Source: Serratia grimesii NBRC 13537 (GTDB taxonomy: Bacteria > Pseudomonadota > Gammaproteobacteria > Enterobacterales > Enterobacteriaceae). Taken from it: DNA of 64,000 nucleotides. The stretch lies in contig NZ_BCTT01000007.1 in the NCBI RefSeq assembly GCF_001590905.1, positions 248,001 to 312,000 of the forward strand, in the 5' to 3' direction. The notes beneath the pieces are model-generated. The model ran no database searches. It saw only the letters and a list, made by a program, of their open reading frames with translations, and was not told the DNA's origin. Position numbers and translations under genes: made by a program. Positions within the stretch are counted from its first letter, which is position 1. The number at the start of each line of letters is the position of its first letter. Positions 1 to 10,331 of the stretch are shown here, one piece after another.

Positions 1-164
1 AACGGTGGAAAAATGATAGTTTGCCATAAGAAAATTCTTAGTCTTATTCGCATGTTAATAATCACAATCAACAACCATACAATGCGGGTGTTTAATTCAT
101 ACCGGAAGAATTTTTCGCAACCTTAATTTTTCGACAGATCGATATTGTAAAGAGTGAATCCCGT

Positions 165-1238
165 ATGAACGCGCGTTCTTATCAGGAACTGCTGAACAGC
201 AAGCACCGCTTATCATTATTTTTATTTTTGTTGATGAACACTGCGTCTTCCTTATTTACATTATTGGTCCCATTTAAAGATAAACCTGCTTTTACCCTAC
301 CGTTATTAGGTATACCGCTATTTTGTCTGGTAGCACTGTTATTTACCTTGCAGTCTCCACGGTTATACGTCAGAAAATTGAATCTATTTTCCTTTGTTAT
401 CGGCCTGCTGTGGGCGGCACATATTTACCTTAAAAGTCAGTACTGTGCGCCGAACAACCAAAGTTTTCTATTAATTAGTCTGTTCAGTATGTTTTTTATA
501 AGTGCTATTGCCCTAACGGATAACTTTATCGCTTTCTGTCTGCATGCCGTGCCTTCTGCATTGGTCATTCTATTTTTGGATGGTATGCACAATACGATGC
601 GGATCGTATTCACCACGGTATTGCCGATTATCGCTTTCTCTATCCATCACCTGATGCTCAAACGCAGTGAGCTCTTTACCCAAGCACTGGTGGCTAATCT
701 GTATAACGAACGTGACAGGTTTAGCAATTTAAGCATGATCGATCCGCTAACCGGGCTTTATAACCGCCGTGGCCTGGAAAATAAAATCAATATGCTAACG
801 GCTCCCCCGTCCGGCTGTCATTTCGTGGTGTTACTCGATATCGACCATTTCAAAGCCTATAACGATAACTATGGTCATACCATGGGCGACCAAGCGCTGG
901 TGCAGGTAGCCATCGCTATCCGGGATTCGGTACGTTCACGTGATATTGTGGTGCGCTACGGTGGGGAAGAGTTTTTGGTGCTGCTGACCAACGTGAGTGA
1001 AGATTACGCAACTCAGCTGGCTGAACAAGTGCGGCAACGTGTGCAGGAATTAAAAATCCCTCACCGGTTTAACCAATTAGAAGTCACCACAGTCACGCTC
1101 AGCGCCGGGATCTCCGCGTTGGACAAACTGGATGTATCGTCGGCTATTCGTGCAGCAGACGCTGCGTTATATCACGCGAAAAACAGCGGTCGTAATAATA
1201 TTCAGTTGGCGCAAAACACGCAGCCCGCCGCTGTCTGA
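165..1238 (+). CDS. Membrane-anchored diguanylate cyclase (GGDEF)
   Basis: Predicted to make cyclic di-GMP from two GTP at the inner membrane. The N-terminal half (about residues 17-165) is a run of hydrophobic segments, probably five or six membrane spans without a recognisable named sensor domain. The C-terminal half is a full GGDEF domain with the active-site signature GGEEF at residues 266-270 and an RSRD inhibitory (I-site) motif at 257-260, so the enzyme should be active and product-inhibited. No EAL domain is present. The start ATG has a GAGTG-like ribosome site. It is a lone gene, convergent with the fucose operon. The signal it senses cannot be told from the sequence. Confidence 0.9.
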   Translation: MNARSYQELLNSKHRLSLFLFLLMNTASSLFTLLVPFKDKPAFTLPLLGIPLFCLVALLFTLQSPRLYVRKLNLFSFVIGLLWAAHIYLKSQYCAPNNQSFLLISLFSMFFISAIALTDNFIAFCLHAVPSALVILFLDGMHNTMRIVFTTVLPIIAFSIHHLMLKRSELFTQALVANLYNERDRFSNLSMIDPLTGLYNRRGLENKINMLTAPPSGCHFVVLLDIDHFKAYNDNYGHTMGDQALVQVAIAIRDSVRSRDIVVRYGGEEFLVLLTNVSEDYATQLAEQVRQRVQELKIPHRFNQLEVTTVTLSAGISALDKLDVSSAIRAADAALYHAKNSGRNNIQLAQNTQPAAV

Positions 1239-1248
1239 GCCGGCGGGC
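1223..1248. terminator. GC-rich hairpin between convergent genes
   Basis: An 8-bp inverted repeat (GCCCGCCG / CGGCGGGC, 10-nt loop) spans the stop codon of the diguanylate cyclase and lies just beyond the fucP stop on the other strand. It lacks a clear T-run on either side, so its role as a bidirectional terminator is inferred from position. Confidence 0.4.
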
Positions 1249-1255
1249 GATAAAA

Positions 1256-2485
1256 TTAGCGGCGACGTTGCTGCAAGCCGTAAACAAATACCACGGCAAA
1301 GCACAACAGCGGCAACAGATACGACCACGCTGTACTGTAGCGATCCGCCAGCGCCCCCATGAAGTAAGGCATGATGGCTCCCCCGACGATCGCCATGATC
1401 ATAAAGGAACTGGCACGCTTGGTGTGTTTGCCCATGTTTTTCACACCCAGGGCAAAAATGGTTGGGAACATAATCGACATAAAGAAGAACACGGCGATCA
1501 ACGCCACCACCGAAACCCCCTCTATGCTGAGCATCACTACGCCGCACAACACAATGTTAATCAGCGAGTAAAACATCAACAACGTGGCAGGTTTGATTCT
1601 GCCCATCAGCCAGGTACTGAAGAAGCGCCCCACCATAAAGCAAATCATGGCGATAGAAAGCAAGTAGGACGCGCTTTGGTTGGAAACATCACGCCAGTGT
1701 TCGGTAGCATAGTTAATAAAGAACGCGCCAACCCCAACCTGAGCCGCCACATAGAAGAACTGGGTAATCACCCCGCCGACAAAGTGTTTGTGTTGCCACA
1801 GCCCTTGAGCGATTTCACCGTGCTCAGGCTGTTCTTCTTCACGGATATCCGGCAGCCGAGTACGACTGAACAAAAAGGCAATCAACAGCACCAACACGGC
1901 GATCGCCACGTAGGTCATCTTCACTGCACTCTGGTCACCGCTACTGGTGCCCTGGGTGGCGGAGAAAAACAGCGTACCGCCAATCATCGGACCGATAAAC
2001 TGCCCCAGACCGTTAAACGACTGGGAAAGATTCAGTCGCCGTTCAGCGCCCTGCGCGTCCCCCAACACCGTTGCATAGGGGTTAGCAGCCGTTTCCAAGC
2101 ACCCCAACCCACAGGCAATGACAAACAGCGCGAACAGGAACATACCGAAGCTGTTCGCCGACGCGGCGGGCACAAACAGCAATGCCCCCAGCGCATACAA
2201 ACACAGTCCTATCAGGATACCGGCCTTGTAGCCTTTTTTATCCATAAAATAGCCGGCAGGCAGCGCCACCAGGAAATAGGCACCGAAATACGCGGCCTGT
2301 AATAATCCTGATTGCGCCTTGGTAACGTGCAACGTTTCTTGAAAATGTTTATTCAATACGTCTAACAGGCCATACGACAGTCCCCACATAAAGAACAGAC
2401 TGGTGACCAAGATAAACGCCCAACGCAGATTGGCAGTCGCCCTGGCGCCCGCCTGAGGTGGGGCCACAGTTTTTTCAGCAAGCAT
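1256..2485 (-). CDS. fucP: L-fucose:H+ symporter, FucP-like MFS permease
   Basis: Major facilitator permease of 409 residues with 12 hydrophobic segments, of the FucP/FHS (fucose-glucose-galactose) type. It has the FFMWGLSYGLLD segment near the first helix and AANPYATVLG in the middle, both typical of FucP. The start chosen is the ATG at 2485, preceded by GAGGA; an in-frame longer form would run into the upstream mutarotase gene. It is the last gene of the minus-strand fucose operon, which supports L-fucose as the imported sugar. A related 6-deoxysugar or D-arabinose cannot be excluded. Confidence 0.85.
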   Translation of the reverse strand: MLAEKTVAPPQAGARATANLRWAFILVTSLFFMWGLSYGLLDVLNKHFQETLHVTKAQSGLLQAAYFGAYFLVALPAGYFMDKKGYKAGILIGLCLYALGALLFVPAASANSFGMFLFALFVIACGLGCLETAANPYATVLGDAQGAERRLNLSQSFNGLGQFIGPMIGGTLFFSATQGTSSGDQSAVKMTYVAIAVLVLLIAFLFSRTRLPDIREEEQPEHGEIAQGLWQHKHFVGGVITQFFYVAAQVGVGAFFINYATEHWRDVSNQSASYLLSIAMICFMVGRFFSTWLMGRIKPATLLMFYSLINIVLCGVVMLSIEGVSVVALIAVFFFMSIMFPTIFALGVKNMGKHTKRASSFMIMAIVGGAIMPYFMGALADRYSTAWSYLLPLLCFAVVFVYGLQQRRR

Positions 2486-2508
2486 TGATATATCCTCGGT
2501 AGGGTAAG

Positions 2509-4476
<1,968 letters not shown>

Positions 4477-4490
4477 GGGCTGTTTCCCGT

Positions 4491-5768
4491 TCAACCGCGG
4501 AACCGATACTGCTCGAGCGACGATGCATGCATTTCGATCGAATAACCGGGATTGAGCGGTGGCATGTAGGCCGCTCCCTTGATGTCACAAGGGTGGACAA
4601 AATGTTCATGCAGATGATCGACGTATTCAATGACCCGACCGTCGTGGGTACCTGCAATGCACAGGTAATCAATCATCGACAGATGCTGGACGTATTCGCA
4701 CAGACCTACACCGCCCGCATGCGGGCATACCGGCAGGTTGTATTTGGCGGCCATCAACATCACTGCCAAGACTTCATTAACGCCGCCAAGACGACACGCG
4801 TCGATCTGCACCACATCAATCGCTTCACGCATGATGAACTGCTTGAACAGGATACGGTTTTGACACATCTCGCCGGTGGCAACCTTAACCGGGTAAACGC
4901 CCTCGCGGATGCGGCGGTGTCCTTCCACATCGTCCGGACTGGTAGGCTCCTCGATAAACCAGGGTTTGGCGAATGCCAGATGTTTCACCCAGGGAATGGC
5001 GTCGTTAACTTCCCATACCTGGTTCGCATCAATCATCAGTTGACGATCAGGACCGATGACCTCGCGAGCGATACGCACCCGACGGATATCGTCTTCCAGA
5101 TCGCGACCCACCTTGAGCTTCAGATAGGAGAAACCCGCGTCGACCGCTTCCTGACACAACCGACGCAGTTTGTCGTCCGGGTAACCCAACCAGCCAGCGG
5201 ACGTGGTGTAACAGGGGTAGCCTTCTTCCAGTAGGCGCTCCAGACGCTGTGCTTTGCCTTCTGCCCGCTGTTTGAGCAAGCTGAGTGCCTCTTGCGGTGT
5301 AATGCAGTCGGTGATGTAACGAAAATCGATACAACGTACCAGTTCCTCTGGCGTCATCTCTGCCACCAGTCGCCACACTGGCTTACCCACTGCTTTGGCC
5401 CACATATCCCATACCGCATTGATCACGGCGCCGGTCGCCAGGTGAATCGCGCCCTTGTCCGGCCCAATCCAACGTAACTGGCTGTCGCCGGTGAAGCGCC
5501 GCCAGAAGGCCCCCATATCGGCAGTGATCTCCTCGAGTTGAACCCCGACGATCTGGTGCTCCAGTGCCCGGATCGCCGCGCAGCAGATCTCATTGCCACG
5601 GCCGATGGTAAAGGTCAGCCCGTGGCCGGTGAGATCTTCGTGGTCGGTCTCCAGGATCACATAAGCGGCAGAGTAGTCTGGATCCGGGTTCATTGCGTCG
5701 GAACCGTCCAGCGCCAGCGAGGTCGGGAAGCGAATATCTTCAACCCGCAGTGCGGTAATCGTCGTCAT
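4491..5768 (-). CDS. L-fuconate dehydratase (enolase superfamily)
   Basis: Mandelate-racemase/enolase superfamily protein of 425 residues, close to the usual fuconate dehydratase length. It shows a KxKxG-type motif (LKLKVG), the DANQVW metal-ligand strand, EEPTSPDD, and the VCPHAGGVGLCEYVQHL segment typical of fuconate dehydratases. The reaction is L-fuconate to 2-keto-3-deoxy-L-fuconate. The start ATG at 5768 is preceded by GAGGAGC at good spacing, which is better than the in-frame upstream codon. It lies third in the operon. Confidence 0.88.
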   Translation of the reverse strand: MTTITALRVEDIRFPTSLALDGSDAMNPDPDYSAAYVILETDHEDLTGHGLTFTIGRGNEICCAAIRALEHQIVGVQLEEITADMGAFWRRFTGDSQLRWIGPDKGAIHLATGAVINAVWDMWAKAVGKPVWRLVAEMTPEELVRCIDFRYITDCITPQEALSLLKQRAEGKAQRLERLLEEGYPCYTTSAGWLGYPDDKLRRLCQEAVDAGFSYLKLKVGRDLEDDIRRVRIAREVIGPDRQLMIDANQVWEVNDAIPWVKHLAFAKPWFIEEPTSPDDVEGHRRIREGVYPVKVATGEMCQNRILFKQFIMREAIDVVQIDACRLGGVNEVLAVMLMAAKYNLPVCPHAGGVGLCEYVQHLSMIDYLCIAGTHDGRVIEYVDHLHEHFVHPCDIKGAAYMPPLNPGYSIEMHASSLEQYRFRG

Positions 5769-5782
5769 GGCAATGCTCCTCA

Positions 5783-6628
5783 TCAGGCTTGTACGGTTGT
5801 TTGACGCTGTTCACCCAGTCCTTCAATGCCCAGACGCATTGTCTGTCCGGCCTTCAGGTAGATTGGCTGCGGTTTCTGTCCCATGCCGACGCCCGGCGGT
5901 GTGCCGGTGGAGATCACATCGCCCGGTTGCAGACTCATGAAACGACTCAGATAGCTGATGATGTGCGGAATGCGGAAGATCATGGTGCTGGTGTTGCCGT
6001 CCTGATAGCGTTTGCCGTCCACTTCCAGCCACAGATTCAGGCTGTGGGGATCGGCGATTTCGTCGGCCGTGACCAGCCAGGGGCCTGTCGGGCCAAAAGT
6101 ATCGCACCCTTTGCCTTTGTCCCAGGTGCCACCGCGTTCGATCTGGAATTCACGCTCGGAGACGTCGTTAATCACGCAGTAACCGGCGACGTGACGCATT
6201 GCATCCTGCTCGCTGATATAACGTCCGCCCTGACCAATGATCACCCCTAGTTCCACTTCCCAGTCGGTCTTGACCGAGTCACGTGGGATCTGCACCTCGT
6301 CGTTCGGCCCGACCACGGCGCTGGTCCACTTGCTGAACACCACGGGTTCAGGCGGGATCGCTGCGCCGGTTTCCGCTGCGTGATCGGCGTAATTCAGACC
6401 AATGCAGATAAATTTACCGATACTGCCGACGCAAGGGCCAAGCCGCGGCTGGCCCTGCACCAACGGCAGACTGGCGATATCCAGCGCGCGCAGTTGATCC
6501 AATGCGGCGGGCAACAGTGCGTCACCACTCAGATCGGCGATATGCTGCGAAAGGTCACGGATTTGACCGTTATCATCGAGAATTCCGGGGCGTTCTTGCC
6601 CAGGTGCGCCATAGCGTAAAAGTTTCAT
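5783..6628 (-). CDS. 2,4-diketo-3-deoxy-L-fuconate hydrolase (FAH family)
   Basis: A 281-residue fumarylacetoacetate-hydrolase-fold protein. It contains GLNYADHAAETG, the metal-binding EVELGVIIG strand, and the TGTPPGVGMG loop near the end, all diagnostic of this fold. In the fucose pathway that avoids phosphorylation, such an enzyme splits 2,4-diketo-3-deoxy-L-fuconate to pyruvate and lactate. That matches its place next to the keto-deoxyfuconate dehydrogenase gene. The start has a GAGAGGA ribosome site. Other FAH substrates are possible, but the neighbourhood makes this one likely. Confidence 0.85.
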   Translation of the reverse strand: MKLLRYGAPGQERPGILDDNGQIRDLSQHIADLSGDALLPAALDQLRALDIASLPLVQGQPRLGPCVGSIGKFICIGLNYADHAAETGAAIPPEPVVFSKWTSAVVGPNDEVQIPRDSVKTDWEVELGVIIGQGGRYISEQDAMRHVAGYCVINDVSEREFQIERGGTWDKGKGCDTFGPTGPWLVTADEIADPHSLNLWLEVDGKRYQDGNTSTMIFRIPHIISYLSRFMSLQPGDVISTGTPPGVGMGQKPQPIYLKAGQTMRLGIEGLGEQRQTTVQA

Positions 6629-6687
6629 GCAGTCCTCTCTGAAAAAGTATGTCGGAGGAAGGGATCAGCAATCTGATACCCCATTCC

Positions 6688-7428
6688 TCAATTGCTCCAA
6701 CCGCCATCAATAATCTGCACCGTACCGGTGGTGTAAGAGCTGGCATCGGACGCCAGATACAGCGCCAACTGGGCTATTTCACCGGTGGTGCCGATGCGAC
6801 CAATTGGCTGACGGGCAACGAACGCCTGATACACCTCTTCTTCACTTCGCCCCTGTTCACGCGCCTGCTCAGCAATACGTTGACGCAACGACGGTGACTC
6901 CACCGTGCCGGGGCAAATGGCATTGCAACGAATGCCTTGCGTGACGTAATCCGCCGCGACAGAACGTGTCAGGCCGATCACTGCGGCTTTGGTGGCGCTG
7001 TAGGCAAAGCGGTTCGGTACCCCTTTCACACTGGAGGCAACTGAAGACATGTTGATAATCGAACCGTTTTTGCGCGCCAACATGCCGGGCAGGAAGGCGC
7101 GGATCATGCGGAACATCGCGGTCACATTAAGATCGACGGCGAAAGCCCATTGATCCTCACTGCATTCCAGGATCGAACCGCTGTGCACCACGCCCGCACA
7201 GTTGAATAACACGTCGATCGGTCCAAGCGTTTCTGCCGCTGCGGCGATCGCCACGGGATCGGTCACGTTCAGCGTCATCGGCTGAATGCCGGGCAATCCC
7301 CGCAGTTGTTCAGTGTTGATATCGGTGGCAATGACATCCGCGCCTGCATCGGCAAAAAGCCTGGCGGTGCTGAAGCCAATCCCCTGCCCAGCCGCAGTAA
7401 TCAGCACGCGTTTTCCGGTTAAATTCAT
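6688..7428 (-). CDS. 2-keto-3-deoxy-L-fuconate dehydrogenase (SDR)
   Basis: A 246-residue SDR with TAAGQGIG at residues 11-18, NCAG, SS at 128-129, and Y143/K147 (YSATK). It is the first gene of the fucose operon and resembles the human DHRS6-like/bacterial keto-deoxyfuconate dehydrogenase group (start KRVLITAAGQGIG). It would oxidise C4 of 2-keto-3-deoxy-L-fuconate to give the substrate of the FAH hydrolase. The start ATG follows AGGGGAGC. Transcription would start in the operator-bearing gap between it and the divergent GntR gene. Confidence 0.85.
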   Translation of the reverse strand: MNLTGKRVLITAAGQGIGFSTARLFADAGADVIATDINTEQLRGLPGIQPMTLNVTDPVAIAAAAETLGPIDVLFNCAGVVHSGSILECSEDQWAFAVDLNVTAMFRMIRAFLPGMLARKNGSIINMSSVASSVKGVPNRFAYSATKAAVIGLTRSVAADYVTQGIRCNAICPGTVESPSLRQRIAEQAREQGRSEEEVYQAFVARQPIGRIGTTGEIAQLALYLASDASSYTTGTVQIIDGGWSN

Positions 7429-7451
7429 TTTCGCTCCCCTGGCTCAAAGGT

Positions 7452-7470
7452 CTAATGGTCAGGCCACTAA
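7452..7470. promoter_or_regulatory. Operator-like palindrome 1 of the fucose operon
   Basis: CTAATGGTC-A-GGCCACTAA is an imperfect inverted repeat (6 of 9 pairs) about the A at 7461. It lies 24 bp before the first operon gene. The GGTC-A-GGCC core is shared with the second palindrome 25 bp away. Confidence 0.55.
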
Positions 7471-7476
7471 GGGCGG

Positions 7477-7495
7477 TTAAAGGTCAGGCCTTTAA
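7477..7495. promoter_or_regulatory. Operator-like palindrome 2 of the fucose operon
   Basis: TTAAAGGTC-A-GGCCTTTAA is an almost perfect inverted repeat (8 of 9 pairs) centred at 7486, exactly 25 bp from the centre of palindrome 1. GGTC-containing palindromes are common targets of FadR-type GntR proteins, and the divergent gene at 7664 encodes one. Binding is inferred. Confidence 0.6.
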
Positions 7496-7663
7496 CATGA
7501 CAAAAGACGCTGTTCGCGTTATGGTTTGGTGATAATGTTATAAGACACAGTTAAAACAGCATTTTGGTTAACCAATTTTTTACACTTGAATAACTATTAC
7601 TCAAGCAGCTTGACTAATAATTGTGCGCTGAATCACTTTTACCCGAACAGCCTAAGGTAACAT

Positions 7664-8422
7664 ATGCCGATCACTCGACTGGAAAACCCAAGGATTTACA
7701 GACAGATAGCTGACCAACTGAAACGGCTTATCGATAATAATGAATTTCCTCCGGGCAGCCGCCTGCCGTCCGAGCGAGATCTGGCTCAGCAGCTACAAGT
7801 TAGCCGTGCTTCCGTCCGTGAGGCGCTGATTGCGCTGGAAGTGATCGGATTGGTGGATGTCAAAGTGGGCAACGGGGTGATCGTCCGCGCACAGACGCCG
7901 GTGTTGGCCTCGCAGGAACCGGTAATGACGCAGGCCGGGCGTGATCAGTGGGCAGAAATCGATGATGAACTGAATATCGAGCTGGATTTTAACGCCGAGC
8001 TGCCGCCTTTCTCACTGCTGCAAACTCGCCTGTTGATCGAACCGGAAACCGCCGCCCTGGCCGCACGTCATGCCACAGATCTGGAACTGGTCGGCATTCG
8101 TGAAGCTTATGAGCAAAACTGCCGCGATAACCGCGCGGGCTCAGCAACCCACCCCGGCGATCGGCTGTTTCATATCCGCATCGCCCAGGCCAGCGGTAAC
8201 CCGGCCTATGCATTTATCATCGGCCATCTGCTCGGCCACCGTTATGGCAGCATGTTCCGTGTACTGCAACGCCACTATACGCCTGACGATATGCCACACC
8301 GTTCCGAGCAAGAACACCGGGAGATTCTGGCGGCAATTGAAGCACGTGACGTACGCGGCGCGCGCAAGGCGATGAAAGCCCATTTGGATGAAGTGATCGC
8401 CATTTTCACCCGCGCACAGTAG
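7664..8422 (+). CDS. GntR-family (FadR subfamily) transcriptional regulator
   Basis: A 252-residue regulator: winged helix at about residues 10-75 (IYRQIADQLKRLI, PPGSRLPSERDLAQQLQVSRASVREAL) followed by an all-helical FCD ligand domain at about 95-240 with metal-binding His residues (RLFH, HR, QEHREI). It is transcribed divergently from the fucose operon across a 235-bp gap carrying two palindromes, so it is probably the local repressor, released by a pathway intermediate. The start is the ATG with AAGGT upstream. Ligand identity is not visible in the sequence. Confidence 0.88.
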   Translation: MPITRLENPRIYRQIADQLKRLIDNNEFPPGSRLPSERDLAQQLQVSRASVREALIALEVIGLVDVKVGNGVIVRAQTPVLASQEPVMTQAGRDQWAEIDDELNIELDFNAELPPFSLLQTRLLIEPETAALAARHATDLELVGIREAYEQNCRDNRAGSATHPGDRLFHIRIAQASGNPAYAFIIGHLLGHRYGSMFRVLQRHYTPDDMPHRSEQEHREILAAIEARDVRGARKAMKAHLDEVIAIFTRAQ

Positions 8423-8522
8423 GTCAATCGGGCTTCACTTGGGCGGTGGAAAATTTTTTATCAAAACGCTCTTTTTTCCACATGCAGCCAAGGCCCAGGC
8501 ACATTACACTGACATCAGACCG

Positions 8523-8580
8523 TACCCTATGGCTTTCAAGTTGCAGCTAGGCGGCCAGCTCGCTCATCCTCAAGTCAGGT
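8523..8580. repeat. ERIC-like end fragment
   Basis: GGCTTTCAAGTTGCAGC followed by GGCGGCCAGCTCGCTC resembles one end of an ERIC element (compare the full copies at 57801 and 60358). Only about half of the element is recognisable, so it is called a fragment. Confidence 0.4.
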
Positions 8581-8620
8581 AGTGGCGCTGCATACTGCCC
8601 TTTAAAATGGATAACGACCG

Positions 8621-9763
8621 TTGAAGAACTCTTTCTCCGCTTCATTGCTGGCGCTGTGCCTGTGTGCCGCACCGCTGGCCGCGCAGGCCGCCGCCCCGCA
8701 ACTGGCTTCGCAAATCGTCGACCAGTATGCCGAACATATTTTCTACAACAGCGGTGCCACCGGTATGGCGCTGGTGGTGATCGACGGTAATCAGGTGGTT
8801 AACCGCAGTTTTGGTGACACCAAACCCGGGAATAACCTGCGCCCACGCCCGGATTCACTGATCCGCATCGCCTCCATCACCAAGCTGATGACCAGCGAGG
8901 TAATGGTTAAGATGGCGGCGGAAGGTCGGGTTAAGCTCAATGACCCATTGCGTAAATATGCCCCGCAGGGCGCTTACGTACCGGCTTATAACACTCGCCA
9001 ACCCATCACACTGCTGAACCTGGCAACCCACACCAGCGCACTGCCGCGTGAACAGCCAGGCAAGAAGCCGCCAAAGACACCAGTATTTACCTGGCCGACC
9101 AAAGCGCAACGCTGGCAATGGCTGGAACACGCCAACGTCACCGTACCACCGGGCGTACGTGCTTCTTATTCCAACCTGGCGTATGACCTGCTGGCAGATG
9201 CACTGTCACGCGCAGCAGGTAAACCATACAGCGCGCTGCTGAAGGAAAAAATCACCGCACCGCTCGGCATGGTCGACACCACCCTCACTCCAAGTGCCGA
9301 ACAGTGTTCACGCCTGATGGTGGCTTCGGCTGGACCGAGTGCCTGCCGTGACACAACGGCTGCCGGGGGCAGTGGCGGTGTTTACTCCACCCCACGCGAC
9401 ATGCAACGTTGGATGCAACAGTTCCTTACCTCTAACGTCTCAGGCTCACGCAAATCGACCGCTGCCAGCGAACAGACCATGTACTTCCAGCGTAACGATC
9501 TGGTCTCGTTGAAAGGCATGGACGTACCGGGCGAAGCCAGCGCACTGGGTCTGGGATGGGTATATATGGCGCCAAACGGCGAGCTGCCCGGGATAATTCA
9601 GAAAACGGGTGGTGGCGGCGGCTTTATTACCTATATGGCAATGATTCCGCAGAAAAATGTTGGGGTATTTGTGGTCGTTACTCGCTCAGAACTGAGCAAA
9701 TTCACCAATATGAGCGATCCAGTTAACCGGCTGGTGGGCGAATTAGCCGCCAATAAAAGCTAA
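8621..9763 (+). CDS. ampH: AmpH-like D-alanyl-D-alanine carboxypeptidase/endopeptidase
   Basis: A 380-residue class-C beta-lactamase-fold penicillin-binding protein with an N-terminal signal peptide ending near AQAA. Active-site motifs are SITK at residues 85-88, YSN (in ASYSNLAYD), and KTGGGGGF in the C-terminal part. Length and motifs match E. coli AmpH, a periplasmic peptidoglycan hydrolase involved in cell wall recycling. The only sensible start is TTG at 8621: the nearest upstream ATG (8607) meets a stop after five codons. The ribosome site is weak, so low translation is likely. It is a lone gene between the fucose and hpa clusters. Confidence 0.88.
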   Translation: MKNSFSASLLALCLCAAPLAAQAAAPQLASQIVDQYAEHIFYNSGATGMALVVIDGNQVVNRSFGDTKPGNNLRPRPDSLIRIASITKLMTSEVMVKMAAEGRVKLNDPLRKYAPQGAYVPAYNTRQPITLLNLATHTSALPREQPGKKPPKTPVFTWPTKAQRWQWLEHANVTVPPGVRASYSNLAYDLLADALSRAAGKPYSALLKEKITAPLGMVDTTLTPSAEQCSRLMVASAGPSACRDTTAAGGSGGVYSTPRDMQRWMQQFLTSNVSGSRKSTAASEQTMYFQRNDLVSLKGMDVPGEASALGLGWVYMAPNGELPGIIQKTGGGGGFITYMAMIPQKNVGVFVVVTRSELSKFTNMSDPVNRLVGELAANKS

Positions 9764-9769
9764 GGTTAA

Positions 9770-9794
9770 GGGGTGCAGCATGCCGCTGCACCCC
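9770..9794. terminator. Palindromic hairpin between ampH and hpaC
   Basis: GGGGTGCAGC-ATGCC-GCTGCACCCC gives a perfect 10-bp stem between two convergent genes. It belongs to the GC-rich dispersed palindrome family and probably serves as a bidirectional transcription stop, though no T-run follows. Confidence 0.55.
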
Positions 9795-9801
9795 GTTAAT
9801 C

Positions 9802-10314
9802 TCAGGCTAAACTCATCTCGTGTATCACCGGATGGAAGTTGCGCTTGAAGTAGATCAAGCCGTTGCCCGCCGCACTCACCACAATCTGACGGATCTGAAC
9901 CAGATACACCTGATGGGTGCCAATACTCTGGATCTGCTCAATCTCCCCTTCCAGACTCGCCAGCGTATTACGTAACACCGGTTGGCCCAACGCACCGTTT
10001 TGCCATTCATCCAGACGGAAACGCTCTTCCATGCTGACCTCCGTCATACCGGCAAAGTGGCGCGCCATCAGCTCTTGCTCATGGTTCAACACGTTGACGC
10101 ACAGTCGCTGATTCGCCTGGAAAACCGGGTTCATCGCGCTGTTACGGTTGATACACACCAGTAACGTCGGTGGCGTATCCGTCACTGAGCACACTGCGGT
10201 GGCGGTAATACCACAGCGCCCCGCCGGGCCATCGGTCGTCACGATATTCACCGCCGCAGACAGGCTGGCCATAGCGTCGCGAAACAGCAGACGGTGTTCA
10301 TTTTCCTGAGACAT
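9802..10314 (-). CDS. hpaC: 4-hydroxyphenylacetate 3-monooxygenase, flavin reductase component
   Basis: A 170-residue NADH:flavin oxidoreductase that feeds FADH2 to HpaB. The family pattern is visible: FRDAMASLSAAVNIVTTDG, GITATAVCSVTDTPPTLLVCIN, and the G-H late motif GTHQVYLVQI. It starts 17 bp after the hpaB stop with a strong AGGAGG ribosome site and is the last gene of the hpa cluster, as in E. coli W. Confidence 0.93.
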   Translation of the reverse strand: MSQENEHRLLFRDAMASLSAAVNIVTTDGPAGRCGITATAVCSVTDTPPTLLVCINRNSAMNPVFQANQRLCVNVLNHEQELMARHFAGMTEVSMEERFRLDEWQNGALGQPVLRNTLASLEGEIEQIQSIGTHQVYLVQIRQIVVSAAGNGLIYFKRNFHPVIHEMSLA

Positions 10315-10331
10315 ACAAACCTCCTACCGGA

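Noticed and set aside
1-164. Possible regulatory element upstream of the diguanylate cyclase
   Set aside because: AT-rich DNA with no convincing promoter pair, palindrome or riboswitch-like fold that I could support.
1268-2302. 344-residue open frame antisense to fucP
   Set aside because: His/Gln/Arg-rich shadow of a GC-rich gene; the opposite strand encodes a clear permease.
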